A program made the position numbers and the translations under genes. From VAZQ01 sp963817135 (lineage in GTDB: Bacteria > Pseudomonadota > Alphaproteobacteria > Rhizobiales > Xanthobacteraceae): a stretch of DNA of 64,000 nucleotides. Shown here piece after piece: positions 16,382 through 26,770 of this stretch. Every line of letters begins with the position of its first letter. Position 1 is the stretch's first letter. Location: assembly GCA_963817135.1 (NCBI GenBank), contig CAWFNG010000001.1, positions 434,001 to 498,000 on the forward strand, given 5' to 3'. The notes beneath the pieces were generated by a model. That model saw only the letters and a program-made list of their open reading frames with translations. It had not been told where the DNA came from and searched no databases.

Positions 16382-16982
16382 AGACTATGGCCGCGTCGCC
16401 GAGGAGGCGCGCCGACTGGGCTGGGAATTCATGGCGCATGGCTATGACCAGATTCCCATTCACAAGGTCGAAGACCAGGGCGCGATGATTGCGCGCTCCA
16501 TGAACATCCTCGAGCGCTTTTGCGGCAAGCGACCGCTGGGATGGCTCGGACCTGGCCTCACTCAGACACTGGAGACGCCTGAACTCCTGGTCGATGCCGG
16601 CGTGAAATATGTCGGCGATTGGGTTTACGACGACGAGCCGACGGTGATTGCGACCGCCAAGGGACCGCTCGTTACGCTTCCTTATACCGTCGAGATCAAC
16701 GACATCGCCATGATGATCGTGCAGCACCATGAGAGCGAATATCTGGCCCGGCGCGCCATCGATCAGTTCGACAGGCTCTATGCGGAAGGAAAGAGCCGCG
16801 CCAAAATCATGGCGCTTGCCATCCATCCCTATATCAGCGGGCAACCGCACCGCATCAAATACCTGGAAGCGATCTACGATCACGTTCGCCGTTTCGACGG
16901 CGTGCTGCACTGGACCGGCGCGCAAATACTCGACTGGTATCTCTCGACGGGACAGGCGGCCAAAGCCGGTGTTGCGGCTTGA
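16335..16982 (+). CDS. Polysaccharide-deacetylase-like protein, C-terminal segment
   Basis: Continuation of the gene begun at 16064. The reading carries TPTLAINARTCEDYGRVAEE, EFMAHGYDQIP (the metal-site HG region), a GWLGPGLTQT loop and ALAIHPYISGQPHRIKYLE near the C-terminus. These are typical of allantoinase-like polysaccharide deacetylases, where the last motif supplies the distal His. Such proteins hydrolyse C-N bonds of small amides in several catabolic clusters, and few have a known substrate. The joined product would be about 305 residues, the family's usual size, which argues that the break is artificial. Confidence 0.78.
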   Translation, partial: GCEITPTLAINARTCEDYGRVAEEARRLGWEFMAHGYDQIPIHKVEDQGAMIARSMNILERFCGKRPLGWLGPGLTQTLETPELLVDAGVKYVGDWVYDDEPTVIATAKGPLVTLPYTVEINDIAMMIVQHHESEYLARRAIDQFDRLYAEGKSRAKIMALAIHPYISGQPHRIKYLEAIYDHVRRFDGVLHWTGAQILDWYLSTGQAAKAGVAA

Positions 16983-17243
16983 GCGCGCGGCGGGCGCGAA
17001 AAGTTACGGCAATAATATTCTTTCCATTTGCGCTGTAATCATTTGCATTTTCAAGAAGTTAGGGTAAGCCTGGCGCCGGTCTGCGGGCCGCCCTGTGTGC
17101 CGAGCAGCCGCAAACATGTCTTTTTATTAAGTGGTCGCGCGGGCGCGGGCTGCTAACATATGTCGTTTAGGGGGCGGCTGGCGAGGCGCGTAGAACGCTA
17201 CTGCCCCGGTGTGAGCATGTGAGTAGCGTTGGAAGTGCGTTCG
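16983..17243. other. Intergenic promoter region of the efflux operon
   Basis: About 260 bases with AT-rich parts at 17005-17060 and 17110-17160, standing out from the GC-rich surroundings and suited to a promoter. No clear operator palindrome or terminator was found by eye, and no TetR- or MarR-type regulator gene lies beside it. Confidence 0.4.
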
Positions 17244-18545
17244 ATGTCGGCCGTGGTGCGTGCGCGAGTGCTGGTATGCGGAGCCAGGGATAATCGCCGC
17301 CTGATGACCATCGTTGCAGGATTGTCGCTCATTCCGACCTTGTCCGGCTGCATTTTCAGCACGGAGCGACCGGATCTCTCTCTCGACCTGCCGCCCTTTT
17401 ATCTTGCATTCAGGGGCGATGTTCATGCAGCGGTCCCGGGTCTCGACTGGTGGCGCGCCTTTCGTTCGCCCGAGCTCACCAGGTTCATCGAGGAGGCGCA
17501 GACCGCGAATTTCGACATCGGCGCTGCGATCGGCCGCATCATGCAGGCCGACGCGCAGAGCAAGATCGCAAACGCCCCGCTCATCCCGGAAATCGATGCC
17601 GATTCCATCTTCAGCCGCTCGAAGCCCTCCTTGCAAGTAGGATCGGGGTCATCCCCTGGAGGCTCGGTTGTCACAGGCGGCATAGAGCGTGCCGATTACA
17701 AAGTCTTTCTCAATGCCAGCTACGAAATCGATTTCTGGGGCAAGAACCGCGCGGCCGCGCGTTCCGCCGAGGAAACCGCGATTTCCACTCGCTTCGCCAA
17801 AGAAGTGGTCGTCATCTCCACCATTGTGAGCGTCGCCAATGCCTATCTGCAGGTATTGACAGCGCAGGACCGCTTGCGGATCGCGCGCCAGAACCTCGCG
17901 GCTGCAACCCGTATCCTGACCTTGATACAGCAGCGCGCCGCGCAGGGCACTGCGTCCGCTCTCGATGTCGCCCAGCAGGAGAGCCTCGTCGCGACGATCC
18001 GGGCCAACATTCCACTGTTTGACCAGACCTTGCGACAGAATATCGCCGTGTTGGCCGCGCTTGTCGGACGCGCGCCGGCCGACCTCAAAGTGAAGGGCGG
18101 CAGCCTTTATCAGTTGGCTATTCCGCGCGTCACGCCCGGGCTGCCATCCGAATTGCTGTTCCAGCGTCCGGACATACGCGTGGCGGAAGCCAACCTCGCC
18201 TCCGCGGAAGCGAGCGTGGAATCAGGCGCGCGCGGCGTTTTTCCCCACTATTTCGCTAACCGGCCAGGGCGGCTACGAGGCCACCGTATTTCGCCTGTTA
18301 TTCACGCCGCAGACTGCGTTCTACAACTTCGCCGTCAACATCACGCAGCCTCTGGTCGACGGCTTCAGGCTGGAGGGAAACCTGCAGATTGCGCAAGGCC
18401 GCAATTTCGAGCTGCTCAAGACCTATTGCCAGACCATCCTCAACAGCTTTCGCGACGTCGAGAGCGCGCTCATTGCAATCACCGACGGGGCCGAGCGGGA
18501 GCGCCTGCAGAGCGCGGCAGTGACCAGCTCGCGGCGCGCCTTTGA
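17244..18545 (+). CDS. NodT-type outer-membrane efflux lipoprotein, N-terminal segment
   Basis: An RND-system outer-membrane factor of the TolC/NodT family. A lipoprotein signal with lipobox LSGC lies near residue 36 from the ATG at 17244; a later ATG at 17304 is an alternative start. The mature region has WWRAFRSPELTRFIEEA, SYEIDFWGKNRAAARSAEE and RPDIRVAEANLASAEA, the usual OEP landmarks in order. The frame fails at about 18233 in a GC-run (GCGCGCGCGG). After that point this reading is an arginine/histidine-rich artefact, and the true continuation (FFPTISLTGQGGYEA) is in the next frame up to 18735. Confidence 0.85.
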   Translation: MSAVVRARVLVCGARDNRRLMTIVAGLSLIPTLSGCIFSTERPDLSLDLPPFYLAFRGDVHAAVPGLDWWRAFRSPELTRFIEEAQTANFDIGAAIGRIMQADAQSKIANAPLIPEIDADSIFSRSKPSLQVGSGSSPGGSVVTGGIERADYKVFLNASYEIDFWGKNRAAARSAEETAISTRFAKEVVVISTIVSVANAYLQVLTAQDRLRIARQNLAAATRILTLIQQRAAQGTASALDVAQQESLVATIRANIPLFDQTLRQNIAVLAALVGRAPADLKVKGGSLYQLAIPRVTPGLPSELLFQRPDIRVAEANLASAEASVESGARGVFPHYFANRPGRLRGHRISPVIHAADCVLQLRRQHHAASGRRLQAGGKPADCARPQFRAAQDLLPDHPQQLSRRRERAHCNHRRGRAGAPAERGSDQLAARL

Positions 18546-18735
18546 GCTTGCCGAGGTGAGATTGCGGGAGGGCGTCACCGATCTCGTGGTGGTTCTGCAG
18601 ACGCAGCAGACCCTGTTCACCAACGAGGACCTTCTCGTGCTCGACCGGCAGGCACGACTGCAGGCGGTGCTAAGCCTCTATCAAGCCCTGGGCGGCGGCT
18701 GGCTGCCCGCAGGCGTCGGGGCGAACGCGATTTGA
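18235..18735 (+). CDS. NodT-type outer-membrane efflux lipoprotein, C-terminal segment
   Basis: The second half of the outer-membrane factor after the frame break. It contains the OEP repeat-2 sequence FNFAVNITQPLVDGFRLEGN-type beta/helix elements, SFRDVESALIAITDGAERER and RLREGVTDLVVVLQTQQTLF. The last corresponds to the conserved G-x-x-x-x-LDVLxAQxxL stretch near the end of the second helical hairpin. It ends with LYQALGGGWLP, the standard NodT finish. The membrane fusion protein follows at once: its ATG at 18741 is five bases after this stop, so the two are translationally linked. Confidence 0.85.
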   Translation, partial: AFFPTISLTGQGGYEATVFRLLFTPQTAFYNFAVNITQPLVDGFRLEGNLQIAQGRNFELLKTYCQTILNSFRDVESALIAITDGAERERLQSAAVTSSRRAFELAEVRLREGVTDLVVVLQTQQTLFTNEDLLVLDRQARLQAVLSLYQALGGGWLPAGVGANAI

Positions 18736-18740
18736 CGAAG

Positions 18741-20057
18741 ATGACGGGCAAGCGGCGATTCACTGCTTTTCTGATTGCCGCCCTGGTGATCGCAGGTGTC
18801 GCCGCTGTCTATTACATGCCGAACCGCAGCCGCAGCCGCAAACCGGCACGAAAGGCGCCGCCAAGAAGGGGGGCGGCACTGTCACGACTGACCCGGTGCC
18901 CGTGCTGGCAATAGTATCCAAGACTGCCGACGTGCCGGTTTATTTCGACGGCGTGGGGACTGGGCGGGCGCTCAACACCGTCACCGTGCGCCCCCAGGTC
19001 GACGGCAAGCTGATCAACATTTCCTTCATCGAGGGCCAGGACGTCAAGAAAGGCTTCGTTCTCGCCAAGATTGATCCCGTTACCTATCAGGCGGCCTACG
19101 ACCAAACGGTAGCGAAAAAGGCGCAGGACGAGGCGCAACTCGCCAACGCCAAGCTCGATCTCGACCGCTACACCCGGCTTGCAGCAACCAATGCCGTCAA
19201 CAAGCAGCAACTCGACACGCAGAAGGCCATGGTCGCCCAGCTCGAAGCGCAGGTCAGGCTCGATCAGGCTGCCATCGACAATGCGCGCGCCATTCTGTCC
19301 TATACCGACATCATCGCGCCGATCACCGGCCGCACCGGCATTCGCCAGGTCGACGAAGGCAACATCGTGCATGCCTCCGATTCCACCGGCATCGTGATCC
19401 TCACGCAACTGCGCCCGATCTCAATCTTCTTCAGCCTGCCGCAGCAGAATCTGCCTGAGCTCAACAAGGGACAAGGCGAAGCCGCGCTCTCGGTCGAAGC
19501 GCTCGCAGCCGACGGGAAGACCGTACTCGACCGTGGCAAGGTGGTGGTGATCGACAATCAGGTCGATCAGACCACCGGAACGGTCAAGCTCAAGGGCGAA
19601 TTCCCCAATACCGATCTTCAGCTTTGGCCGGGGCAATTCGTCAATGTGCGGGTGCTGATCGACACCTTGCGCCAGGTCGTCGTCGTTCCCACCGCAGCGA
19701 TACAGCGCGGGCCAAGCGGCCCGTTCGTCTACGTGCTCAAGGACGACAGTACAGTTGCCGTGCGTCGCATCGGCATAAGGCTGCAGAACGACCGTCAAAC
19801 CGTTATCGCCCAGGGACTGCAGGCAGGCGAGCGCGTCGATCACCAGCGGCTTCGCCCGGCTGACGGAAGGTACGCGGGTGGCGGCGTCGACTGCCGACGA
19901 TTCGGGCCCGGTCAATTCGGGGCCCCCCGTCAACTCGAACCAGGTCAATTCGAACGAGGTTTCCCCGCCGCCGCCGTCGGCGCCGCGCCCGGATCGAACG
20001 GGCGGAAAGCGTGGAGAAGGAAAGGGCAAGCGCGCCGCGCCCGCTGCCAGTCCATGA
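18741..20057 (+). CDS. RND efflux membrane fusion protein (MdtA/AcrA-like), frame-broken
   Basis: Periplasmic adaptor linking the RND pumps to the outer-membrane factor. The N-terminal membrane anchor (FLIAALVIAGVAAVYYMPN) is read from 18741. A one-base break near 18820 leads to a glutamine/proline and glycine stretch, then the biotinyl-lipoyl part (VTVRPQVDGKLINISFIEGQ), the alpha-hairpin (about 19120-19300), IAPITGRTGIRQVDEGNIV and the beta-barrel GTVKLKGEFPNTDLQLWPGQ. A second break near 19838 (an extra G in GTC-ATC) precedes the true end, SGFARLTEGTRV plus a proline/asparagine-rich tail with repeated PVNS/QVNS units, stopping at 20057. The stop overlaps the ATG of the first pump (ATGA at 20054). 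The adaptor is complete if both breaks are repaired. Confidence 0.85.
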
Positions 20058-23000
20058 GCGTCTCCTCCCCCTTCATTCATCGCCCGATCGCGACATCGTT
20101 GCTCGGGGTGGCGGTCATGCTGGGCGGCGTGCTGGGATATCTGTGGCTGCCCGTATCATCTCTTCCGCAAGTCGATTTTCCCACCATTCAGGTGACGACC
20201 CAGCTTCCCGGGGCCGGCCCCGACGTGATGGCCTCGCTCGTTACCGCGCCGCTTGAACGCAATTTTGGGCAGATACCTTCGCTGGTCCTGATGACGTCAT
20301 CGAGCTCGTTCGGGGTGAGCCAGGTCACCCTGCAGTTCGACCTCAACCGCGATATCGACGCCGCCGCGCAGGACGTGCAGGCCGCGATCAACGCCTCGGG
20401 CTCGACGCTGCCGAAGCAATCTTCCCTATCCGCCGGTCTATTCCAAGGTAAATCCCGCCGACGCGCCGATGGTGACGCTGGCGATCATGTCGGAAACGAT
20501 CGCGTTCGCCAGCTCAGCGACATCGCCGACACCTTGCTGGCACAGCGGCTTGAGCGAGCTTACCGGCGTCGGCCGGGTTACAGTCCAGGGCAACATCAGG
20601 CCGGCAATCCGAATTCAGGCTGACCTTTCGCGTGTGGCCAATTACGGCATCGCGCTTGAAGATCTTCGCAATGTCATCGTCGCGGCCAACGTCGCGGGAC
20701 CGAAGGGCTCGCTCGATGGCGCGCACCAGTCCTATACTATTGCCGCCAACGATCAGATCACGGCGGCCGACGCCTATCGCAACATTGTCATAGCCTATCG
20801 CAATGGCGCCCCGGTCCTGCTGCGCGACATCGCCACCATCATCGACGGACTGGAGAACAGCAAGGTCGCCGGCTTTTATCAGGGGAAGTCGGCGATCATT
20901 GTCGACATTCAGCGCCAACCGGGGGCGAACGTCATCGAGACGGTGCGGCGCATCCGCAACGAGTTGCCCAAGCTGCAGCGCTCGATGCCCGTGGGGGCAA
21001 CGCTCGTTGTCGTCCATGACGCCACCGCCAGCATCCGCGCTTCCGTTCGCGACGTGCAGTTCACGCTCGTACTGAGCATCGCGCTGGTGATAACCGTGGT
21101 GCTGATATTCCTGCGCACCATTCGCGCCACCATCATTGCCGGAGTGGCCCTGCCGCTTTCCTTGATCGCGACTTTTGGGGTCATGTGGTTCTGCGGCTTC
21201 TCGCTCGACAATCTTTCGCTCATGGCGCTCACCATCGGTACCGGCTTCGTCGTCGACGATGCCATTGTCATGATCGAGAACATCGTGCGCCACATGGAGA
21301 ACGGAGAGAATGCGTTTTCGGCGGCACTGCGCGGGGCCAGCGAAATCGGCTTCACCGTCATTTCGCTCACGCTCTCGCTGATTGCGGTGTTCATTCCGCT
21401 CCTCTTCATGACCGGGATCGTCGGGCGCATGTTTCGCGAATTCGCGCTCACGCTCACCATCGCCGTAATCACGTCAGCCGTCGTGTCGCTCACGTTGACG
21501 CCGATGATGTGCAGCCGGCTGCTGCGGCATCAGTCCGGCGAGGCGCCGCGCCGCGGCATCCGGCACATGTTTAATCGGGCGGTCGATCTTTCCGTCGAGC
21601 TTTATCGCCGCACATTGGAGTGGGTGCTCCGCCACGAAACGCTCACGCTCGTCGTAACCGCCGCAACGCTCGTCGCGACGGTGTGGCTCTACATCGTCAT
21701 TCCCAAAGGATTCCTGCCGCTGCAGGACACCGGCCTGATCTTTGCCGTAATGGAAGGCGGCCAGGAAGTCTCGTTCAGCGAGATGAAACGCCTGCAGTCT
21801 CGCGTCGAGAGCGCCATCCGGGTCGACCCCGATGTGACGGGGGTTGTGTCGGTGATCGGCGTTACCCCGATCAATGCCACTCCCAACGCCGCCCGTCTCG
21901 CCATCACGTTGCGCTCACGCGACGTGCGCAAGACGCCGGTTACCGCGGTCATCGACCGGCTGCAGCAGGCGGTGTCGGCGGTTCCGGGGATCGTGGTGTT
22001 TTTCCAGCCGGTGCAGGACATCCAGATCTCGACCCGCGTGAGCCGCGGTCAATATCAGTACACGCTTACCGGAACCGATCGCGACGAGGTCGGCACCTGG
22101 GCCGTGCGGCTTTCCGAGCGGATGAAAACCTCGCCGAAATTCCGCGAGGTCGCTTCCGAAGCCCAGGACAACGGCTTCCAGCTGCAGGTGCAGATCGATC
22201 GCGAAACCGCCGGACGTCTCGGCGTCTCCATGCAGACCGTGATCGATACGCTGAGCGACGCTTTCGGACAGCGGCAGATTTCGACCATTTACGGGCAGTC
22301 CAATCAATACCGGGTCATTCTCGAAGCGCTGCCGGAATATCAGAATGACCCGACCTCGCTGTCGAAACTCTACGTGCCGGCGTCGGGCATCCAGGCGGTT
22401 GCGCAATCGACGTCATTGACCTCGACCTCGCCCGCCATCATCCCCGGGGTATCCGGCAGTCCCATGGTGCCGCTGAGCACGTTCGCGCGTTTCGAGCACG
22501 GCACCGCGCCATTGGTCATTGCGCACCAGGAACAATTCCCGGCGGTGACTATCAGCTTCAATCTTGCGCCGGACGCCGCCCTCAGCGATGCCGTCAAGGC
22601 CATATCGACGGCCGAGAACCAGATCGGCATGCCGAGTTCCGTCATCGGCAGCTATTCCGGCGACGCCGCCGAATTCGCCAAATCGCTTGCGGGTGAACCG
22701 TGGCTGATCCTTGCCGCCGCCATCACCATCTACATCGTGCTTGGCGTGCTCTACGAAAGCTTCATCCATCCGCTGACGATCCTCTCGACGCTGCCGTCCG
22801 CCGGGGTTGGGGCATTGCTCGCATTGATGTTCTACCGGCAGGATCTCTCGGTCGTGGCGCTGATCGGCATCGTGCTGCTGATGGGAATCGTGAAGAAGAA
22901 CGCTATCATGATGATCGACTTCGCGCTGGACGCCGAGCGCGTCCAGGGCCTCTCGCCGCGCGATGCCATCGTGCAGGCATGCTTGCTGCGTTTTCGTCCC

Positions 23001-23261
23001 ATCATGATGACGACGCTGGCTGCCTTGTTCGGCGCCATTCCGCTTGCCGTCGAGCAGGGCACCGGCTCGGAGCTGCGCAACCCGCTCGGCATCACCATCA
23101 TCGGCGGATTGCTGCTCAGTCAGCTGCTCACGCTCTACACCACGCCGGTCATTTACCTCGCGATGGAGCGCCTCAAAGCCCGCACGATGCGGCCGCGGCC
23201 TTTGCAGACCGAGCTTGACCTGCCGGAAATTCCCGAACCTTCGCAACGCGCGGCGGAGTAA
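20054..23261 (+). CDS. RND multidrug efflux pump, MdtB/MdtC-like (first), frame-broken near its start
   Basis: Inner-membrane proton-driven exporter of about 1,065 residues when joined. It starts at 20054 with FIHRPIATSLLGVAVMLGG and VDFPTIQVTTQLPGAGPDVM, the conserved HAE1 opening. Three single-base breaks lie close together: near 20420 (extra C after CTGCCGAAG), near 20510 and near 20556, the last two cancelling each other. From about 20560 to 23261 the frame is open and conserved: the TM4 FVVDDAIVMIENI aspartates, FIPLLFMTGIVGRMFREFA, the porter domains, YIVLGVLYESFIHPLTIL and GIVKKNAIMMIDFALD. Together with the adaptor and the next pump it forms an MdtABC-type operon; substrates are not predictable. 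Confidence 0.88.
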
Positions 23262-23266
23262 GGATC

Positions 23267-26200
23267 ATGAATTATGCCGGTTTCTCCGAACCGTTCATCC
23301 GCCGCCCCGTCGGCACGACGCTGCTTGCGCTCGGACTCTTACTCGTGGGCGTGGTGGCATATCGGCTGTTGCCGGTCGCCAGCATGCCGACCGTCGATTT
23401 TCCGACCATCAATGTCACCGCTACGCGGCCGGGCGCCGACCCCGAGACAATGGCCGCGACGGTCGCAGCTCCGCTGGAGCGGCGGCTTTCGGAAATCGCC
23501 GGCGTCACGGAGCTCACTTCCCGCAGTTCGCTGGGGAGCACCCGCATCACCATCCAATTCGACCTCAACCGCAATATCGACGGTGCAGCGCGCGACGTGC
23601 AGGCGGCAATAAATGCGGCGCTGACCGACCTTCCCGGCGACCTGCAGGCGCGGCCGTCGTTCCGGAAATCGAATCCCGCCGCCACGCCGATCATGATTCT
23701 GGCGTTGACGTCGCGCATCGTCCCGCCCAGCGCCCTCTACGATGCCGCCGACACGGTGATCGCGCAGCGTCTTTCGCAAATCGAAGGCGTCGCCGAAGTC
23801 ACCGTCAACGGCGCCGAGCAGCCGGCCATTCGCGTCCGCGTCAACCCCATCGCACTTGCCTCCATGGGGATCGCCTACGAGGACGTGCGGACCGCCATTG
23901 CCAATGCCAATGCGGTAGGGGCGATCGGCGAATTCGACGGCAACGAGCGCACCATCACCATCGCCACCAACGATCAGCTGCGCACCGCCTCGGACTACGA
24001 CAACATCGTCGTTCTCAGCGCCAACGGCACAGTCGTGCGGCTTTCGGCAATCGCCGACATTCAGGCGGGTGTGCGCAACAGCCTTTCTGCCGGCTGGTTC
24101 AACGGGCAGCCCTCGGTGCTGCTGGTGATCAACAAGCAGTCCAACTCCAACGTGATCGAGACCGTCGACCGTATCAAAGCGCTGCTGCCGGAGATAAAGC
24201 GCTGGGTTCCCCCCGGCATCGACATATCGATCCTGTCGGACCGCACCCAGACCATTCGCGCGAGCGTGTTCGATATGCAGCTCACGCTCGCTGCAACCAT
24301 CGCATTGGTGATGCTCGTCGTATTCCTGTTTCTGCGGCGTGCCGCTGCCACCATTGCCGCCGGCATTACCGTGCCGTTATCGCTCGCCGGCACGTGCGCG
24401 ATGATGTGGGTTGCAGGCTTCTCGATCGACAATCTCTCGCTGATGGCGCTGGCGGTATCGGTCGGCTTCGTGGTCGACGACGCCATTGTCATGATCGAGA
24501 ATTGCTTCCGCAACCTCGAAAAGGGCATGTCGCCGTTTCGCGCCGCCATCGAGGGTGCGCAGCAGATCGGTTTCACGGTCCTTTCCATCAGCATTTCGCT
24601 GGTCGCTGCGTTCATTCCCCTCTTGTTCATGACCGGACTGATCGGCCGTGTGTTCCGCGAGTTTTCGGTAACGCTCGCATTTGCGATCGCAGTATCGACC
24701 GCCGTGTCGCTTACCGTAACGCCGATGATCTGCGCCTATTTCGTGCGCAAGCCGCCGAGCCCTGACGCCACCTGGCTCGACCGGCTGGTCGAGCGGGGCA
24801 TGGCACTGTTGACGCGCACTTATGCGAGCAGCCTTGCCGTGGTGCTGAGCCACCGGGCGCTCACGCTCCTGGTCATGGCTGCGACAGTCGCGATCAGCAC
24901 TATTCTCTATGTGCGCACGCCGAAAGGCTTCTTCCCGCAGGATGATACCGGATTGATCTATGGCGGCACGCAGGCTTCGACGGAAGTCTCGTTCCAGGCG
25001 ATGTATGACCTGCAGCAGAGGGCGGAGGCCATCGTGCGGGCTGACCCTGCGGTGGCGGGAGTGGGGTCCTCGATCGGGACATCGGGATGGAGCGCTTCCG
25101 TCAACCGCGGCACGCTGTTCATCAGCCTCAAGCCGCTTGCCGAGCGCGGCGGCGTCACCACCGCGGCGGTGGTTGCTCGCCTGCGCGCCAAGACCGCCGA
25201 TATTGCCGGGTTGCGCGTATTCTTCTTTGCCATGCAGGACGTGCGCGTCGGCGGCCGGCAAACCGACGCCACCTATCAGTTCACGCTGTGGGACGCCGAT
25301 TACACCGAGCTGATACGGTTTGCGCCCGCTATCCTTGCAAAGATCCAGACCGTGCCGGGATTAGTCGATGTCACGACCGACCGCGAACAGGGCGGCCTGC
25401 AGGTCAATGTCGCGATCGACCGCGTCGCCGCGTCGTGGCTCGGCGTGCGGGTGCAGGACATCGCCAACGCGCTCAACAACGCCTATGCCCAGCGTCAGGT
25501 CTCGATGCTTTATACCCAACGCAATCAGTATCGCGTCATTCTGGAAATCGACCCGCAATATCAGCGCGACCCGACCGACCTTAAGCGCATCTATGTCAGC
25601 GGCGCGAACAATACCCAGGTGCCGCTCACCGCCGTCACCAAGATCAACCGCGGCCTTTCTCCGCTGGTAGTCAATCATCAGGGACAGTTTCCCGCCGTCA
25701 CCATCAGCTTTGGCCTTGACGAGAACGTCTCCATCGAGGAGGCAACCGCGCGCATCGATCAGGCAGTCTCTGAGCTTCACCTTCCCGACGGGCTGCACGC
25801 CGAATATGCCGGCGATGCCCGGGCCTTTCGGCAGACCGTGACAGCGCAACCGATCCTGATCATCGCCGCGTTGATTGCCGTCTATATCGTGCTCGGCGTC
25901 TTGTACGAGAGCCTCGCGCATCCGCTGACCATCATATCGACGCTGCCGTCCGCCGGGCTGGGCGCGCTGCTGGCGCTGCAGATTTTTCGCGCGGAGCTGA
26001 CCCTGGTCGCATTCATCGGCATCATCCTCCTTATCGGCATCGTCAAGAAGAACGGAATCATGATGATCGATTTTGCGTTGGAAGGCGAACGCAAGCGCTC
26101 GCTTTCCGCGGAACGGGCAATTTTCGAAGCCTGCCTCGAGCGCTTCCGGCCGATCATGATGACCACCATGGCGGCGCTCCTTGGCGCGCTGCCGCTGGTG

Positions 26201-26407
26201 ATCGCAACCGGACCCGGATCCGAATTGCGCCGGCCGCTCGGCATGACCATTGTCGGAGGGCTTCTGGTCTCGCAGGCTCTCACCCTCTACACGACGCCGG
26301 TGATCTATCTCATTCTCGACAAGCTGCACCGGCGGCTATGGGGAGAACGCGTTCACCGCGAGCCCGGCGAACTCCTCCGCTCGGCCGTGCGCGCGTTCCG
26401 CACTTAA
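23267..26407 (+). CDS. RND multidrug efflux pump, MdtB/MdtC-like (second), intact
   Basis: A complete 1,046-residue HAE1-type RND pump, five bases after the first pump, with AAGGA ahead of the ATG. It has the opening FSEPFIRRPVGTTLL, the proton-relay pair Asp404-Asp405 in VVDDAIVMIEN, two large periplasmic loops and GIVKKNGIMMIDFALEGER in the second membrane half. Two different RND subunits behind one adaptor is the MdtABC pattern, in which MdtB and MdtC form a mixed trimer. It ends with a basic RAFRT tail. It is the only efflux gene here without a frame break, which supports the operon being functional in the organism. Confidence 0.93.
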   Translation: MNYAGFSEPFIRRPVGTTLLALGLLLVGVVAYRLLPVASMPTVDFPTINVTATRPGADPETMAATVAAPLERRLSEIAGVTELTSRSSLGSTRITIQFDLNRNIDGAARDVQAAINAALTDLPGDLQARPSFRKSNPAATPIMILALTSRIVPPSALYDAADTVIAQRLSQIEGVAEVTVNGAEQPAIRVRVNPIALASMGIAYEDVRTAIANANAVGAIGEFDGNERTITIATNDQLRTASDYDNIVVLSANGTVVRLSAIADIQAGVRNSLSAGWFNGQPSVLLVINKQSNSNVIETVDRIKALLPEIKRWVPPGIDISILSDRTQTIRASVFDMQLTLAATIALVMLVVFLFLRRAAATIAAGITVPLSLAGTCAMMWVAGFSIDNLSLMALAVSVGFVVDDAIVMIENCFRNLEKGMSPFRAAIEGAQQIGFTVLSISISLVAAFIPLLFMTGLIGRVFREFSVTLAFAIAVSTAVSLTVTPMICAYFVRKPPSPDATWLDRLVERGMALLTRTYASSLAVVLSHRALTLLVMAATVAISTILYVRTPKGFFPQDDTGLIYGGTQASTEVSFQAMYDLQQRAEAIVRADPAVAGVGSSIGTSGWSASVNRGTLFISLKPLAERGGVTTAAVVARLRAKTADIAGLRVFFFAMQDVRVGGRQTDATYQFTLWDADYTELIRFAPAILAKIQTVPGLVDVTTDREQGGLQVNVAIDRVAASWLGVRVQDIANALNNAYAQRQVSMLYTQRNQYRVILEIDPQYQRDPTDLKRIYVSGANNTQVPLTAVTKINRGLSPLVVNHQGQFPAVTISFGLDENVSIEEATARIDQAVSELHLPDGLHAEYAGDARAFRQTVTAQPILIIAALIAVYIVLGVLYESLAHPLTIISTLPSAGLGALLALQIFRAELTLVAFIGIILLIGIVKKNGIMMIDFALEGERKRSLSAERAIFEACLERFRPIMMTTMAALLGALPLVIATGPGSELRRPLGMTIVGGLLVSQALTLYTTPVIYLILDKLHRRLWGERVHREPGELLRSAVRAFRT

Positions 26408-26417
26408 CAGAAATAAC

Positions 26418-26446
26418 TTGATACGTATCGCGTATCAGCCTATGAT
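26418..26446 (+). promoter_or_regulatory. Promoter and operator of the higBA pair
   Basis: TTGATA (26418-26423) and TATGAT (26441-26446) are separated by 17 bases, an almost ideal -35/-10 pair. Laid over the -35 and spacer is a perfect inverted repeat TGATACG-5-CGTATCA (26419-26437), which also contains the palindrome GATACGTATC. The predicted transcript starts only about 8 bases before the toxin ATG at 26461. An operator in this position fits negative autoregulation by the HigA-type antitoxin. The elements are read directly; binding by HigA is inferred. Confidence 0.7.
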
Positions 26447-26460
26447 CATGGTCGACACCC

Positions 26461-26742
26461 ATGATCCGCTCCTTCAAGTGCAAACATACTCAGCGGATAT
26501 GGCAAGGCGAAGCGTCCCGGAAGTTTCCGCCGGACATTGAGGACCGTGCGCTCCGTAAATTGCGTCAGCTAGATGCCGCGACAACGAAGGAAGACTTGCG
26601 CAACCCGCCGGGTAATCGTCTCGAAATTCTTAAGGGAATTCGGGCCGGGCAAATGAGTATTAGAATTAATGACCAATGGCGGATTTGCTTTCGATGGGTT
26701 GATCGCGGCGCATGGGATGTCGAGATTGTGGACTATCACTAA
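26461..26742 (+). CDS. higB: HigB-type toxin (RelE/ParE superfamily)
   Basis: A 93-residue mRNA-interferase-like toxin. The fold signature of the 'plasmid maintenance killer' subgroup is present: IRSFKCKHTQRIWQGE at the N-terminus, AATTKEDLRNPPGNRLEILKG in the middle and ISIRINDQWRICFRW-type strands ending in VEIVDYH. The toxin gene comes before the antitoxin gene, as is characteristic for higBA. It probably cleaves ribosome-bound mRNA when unneutralised. It starts about 54 bases after the RND pump and has its own promoter with an operator palindrome at 26418-26446. Confidence 0.9.
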   Translation: MIRSFKCKHTQRIWQGEASRKFPPDIEDRALRKLRQLDAATTKEDLRNPPGNRLEILKGIRAGQMSIRINDQWRICFRWVDRGAWDVEIVDYH

Positions 26743-26770
26743 AGCCACGGAAGATGGAGGCACTCTATCT

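Noticed and set aside
19421..20080. Minus-strand open reading of 219 codons opposite the adaptor gene
   Set aside because: It mirrors the conserved membrane-fusion-protein frame and shows no domain, so it is a GC shadow.
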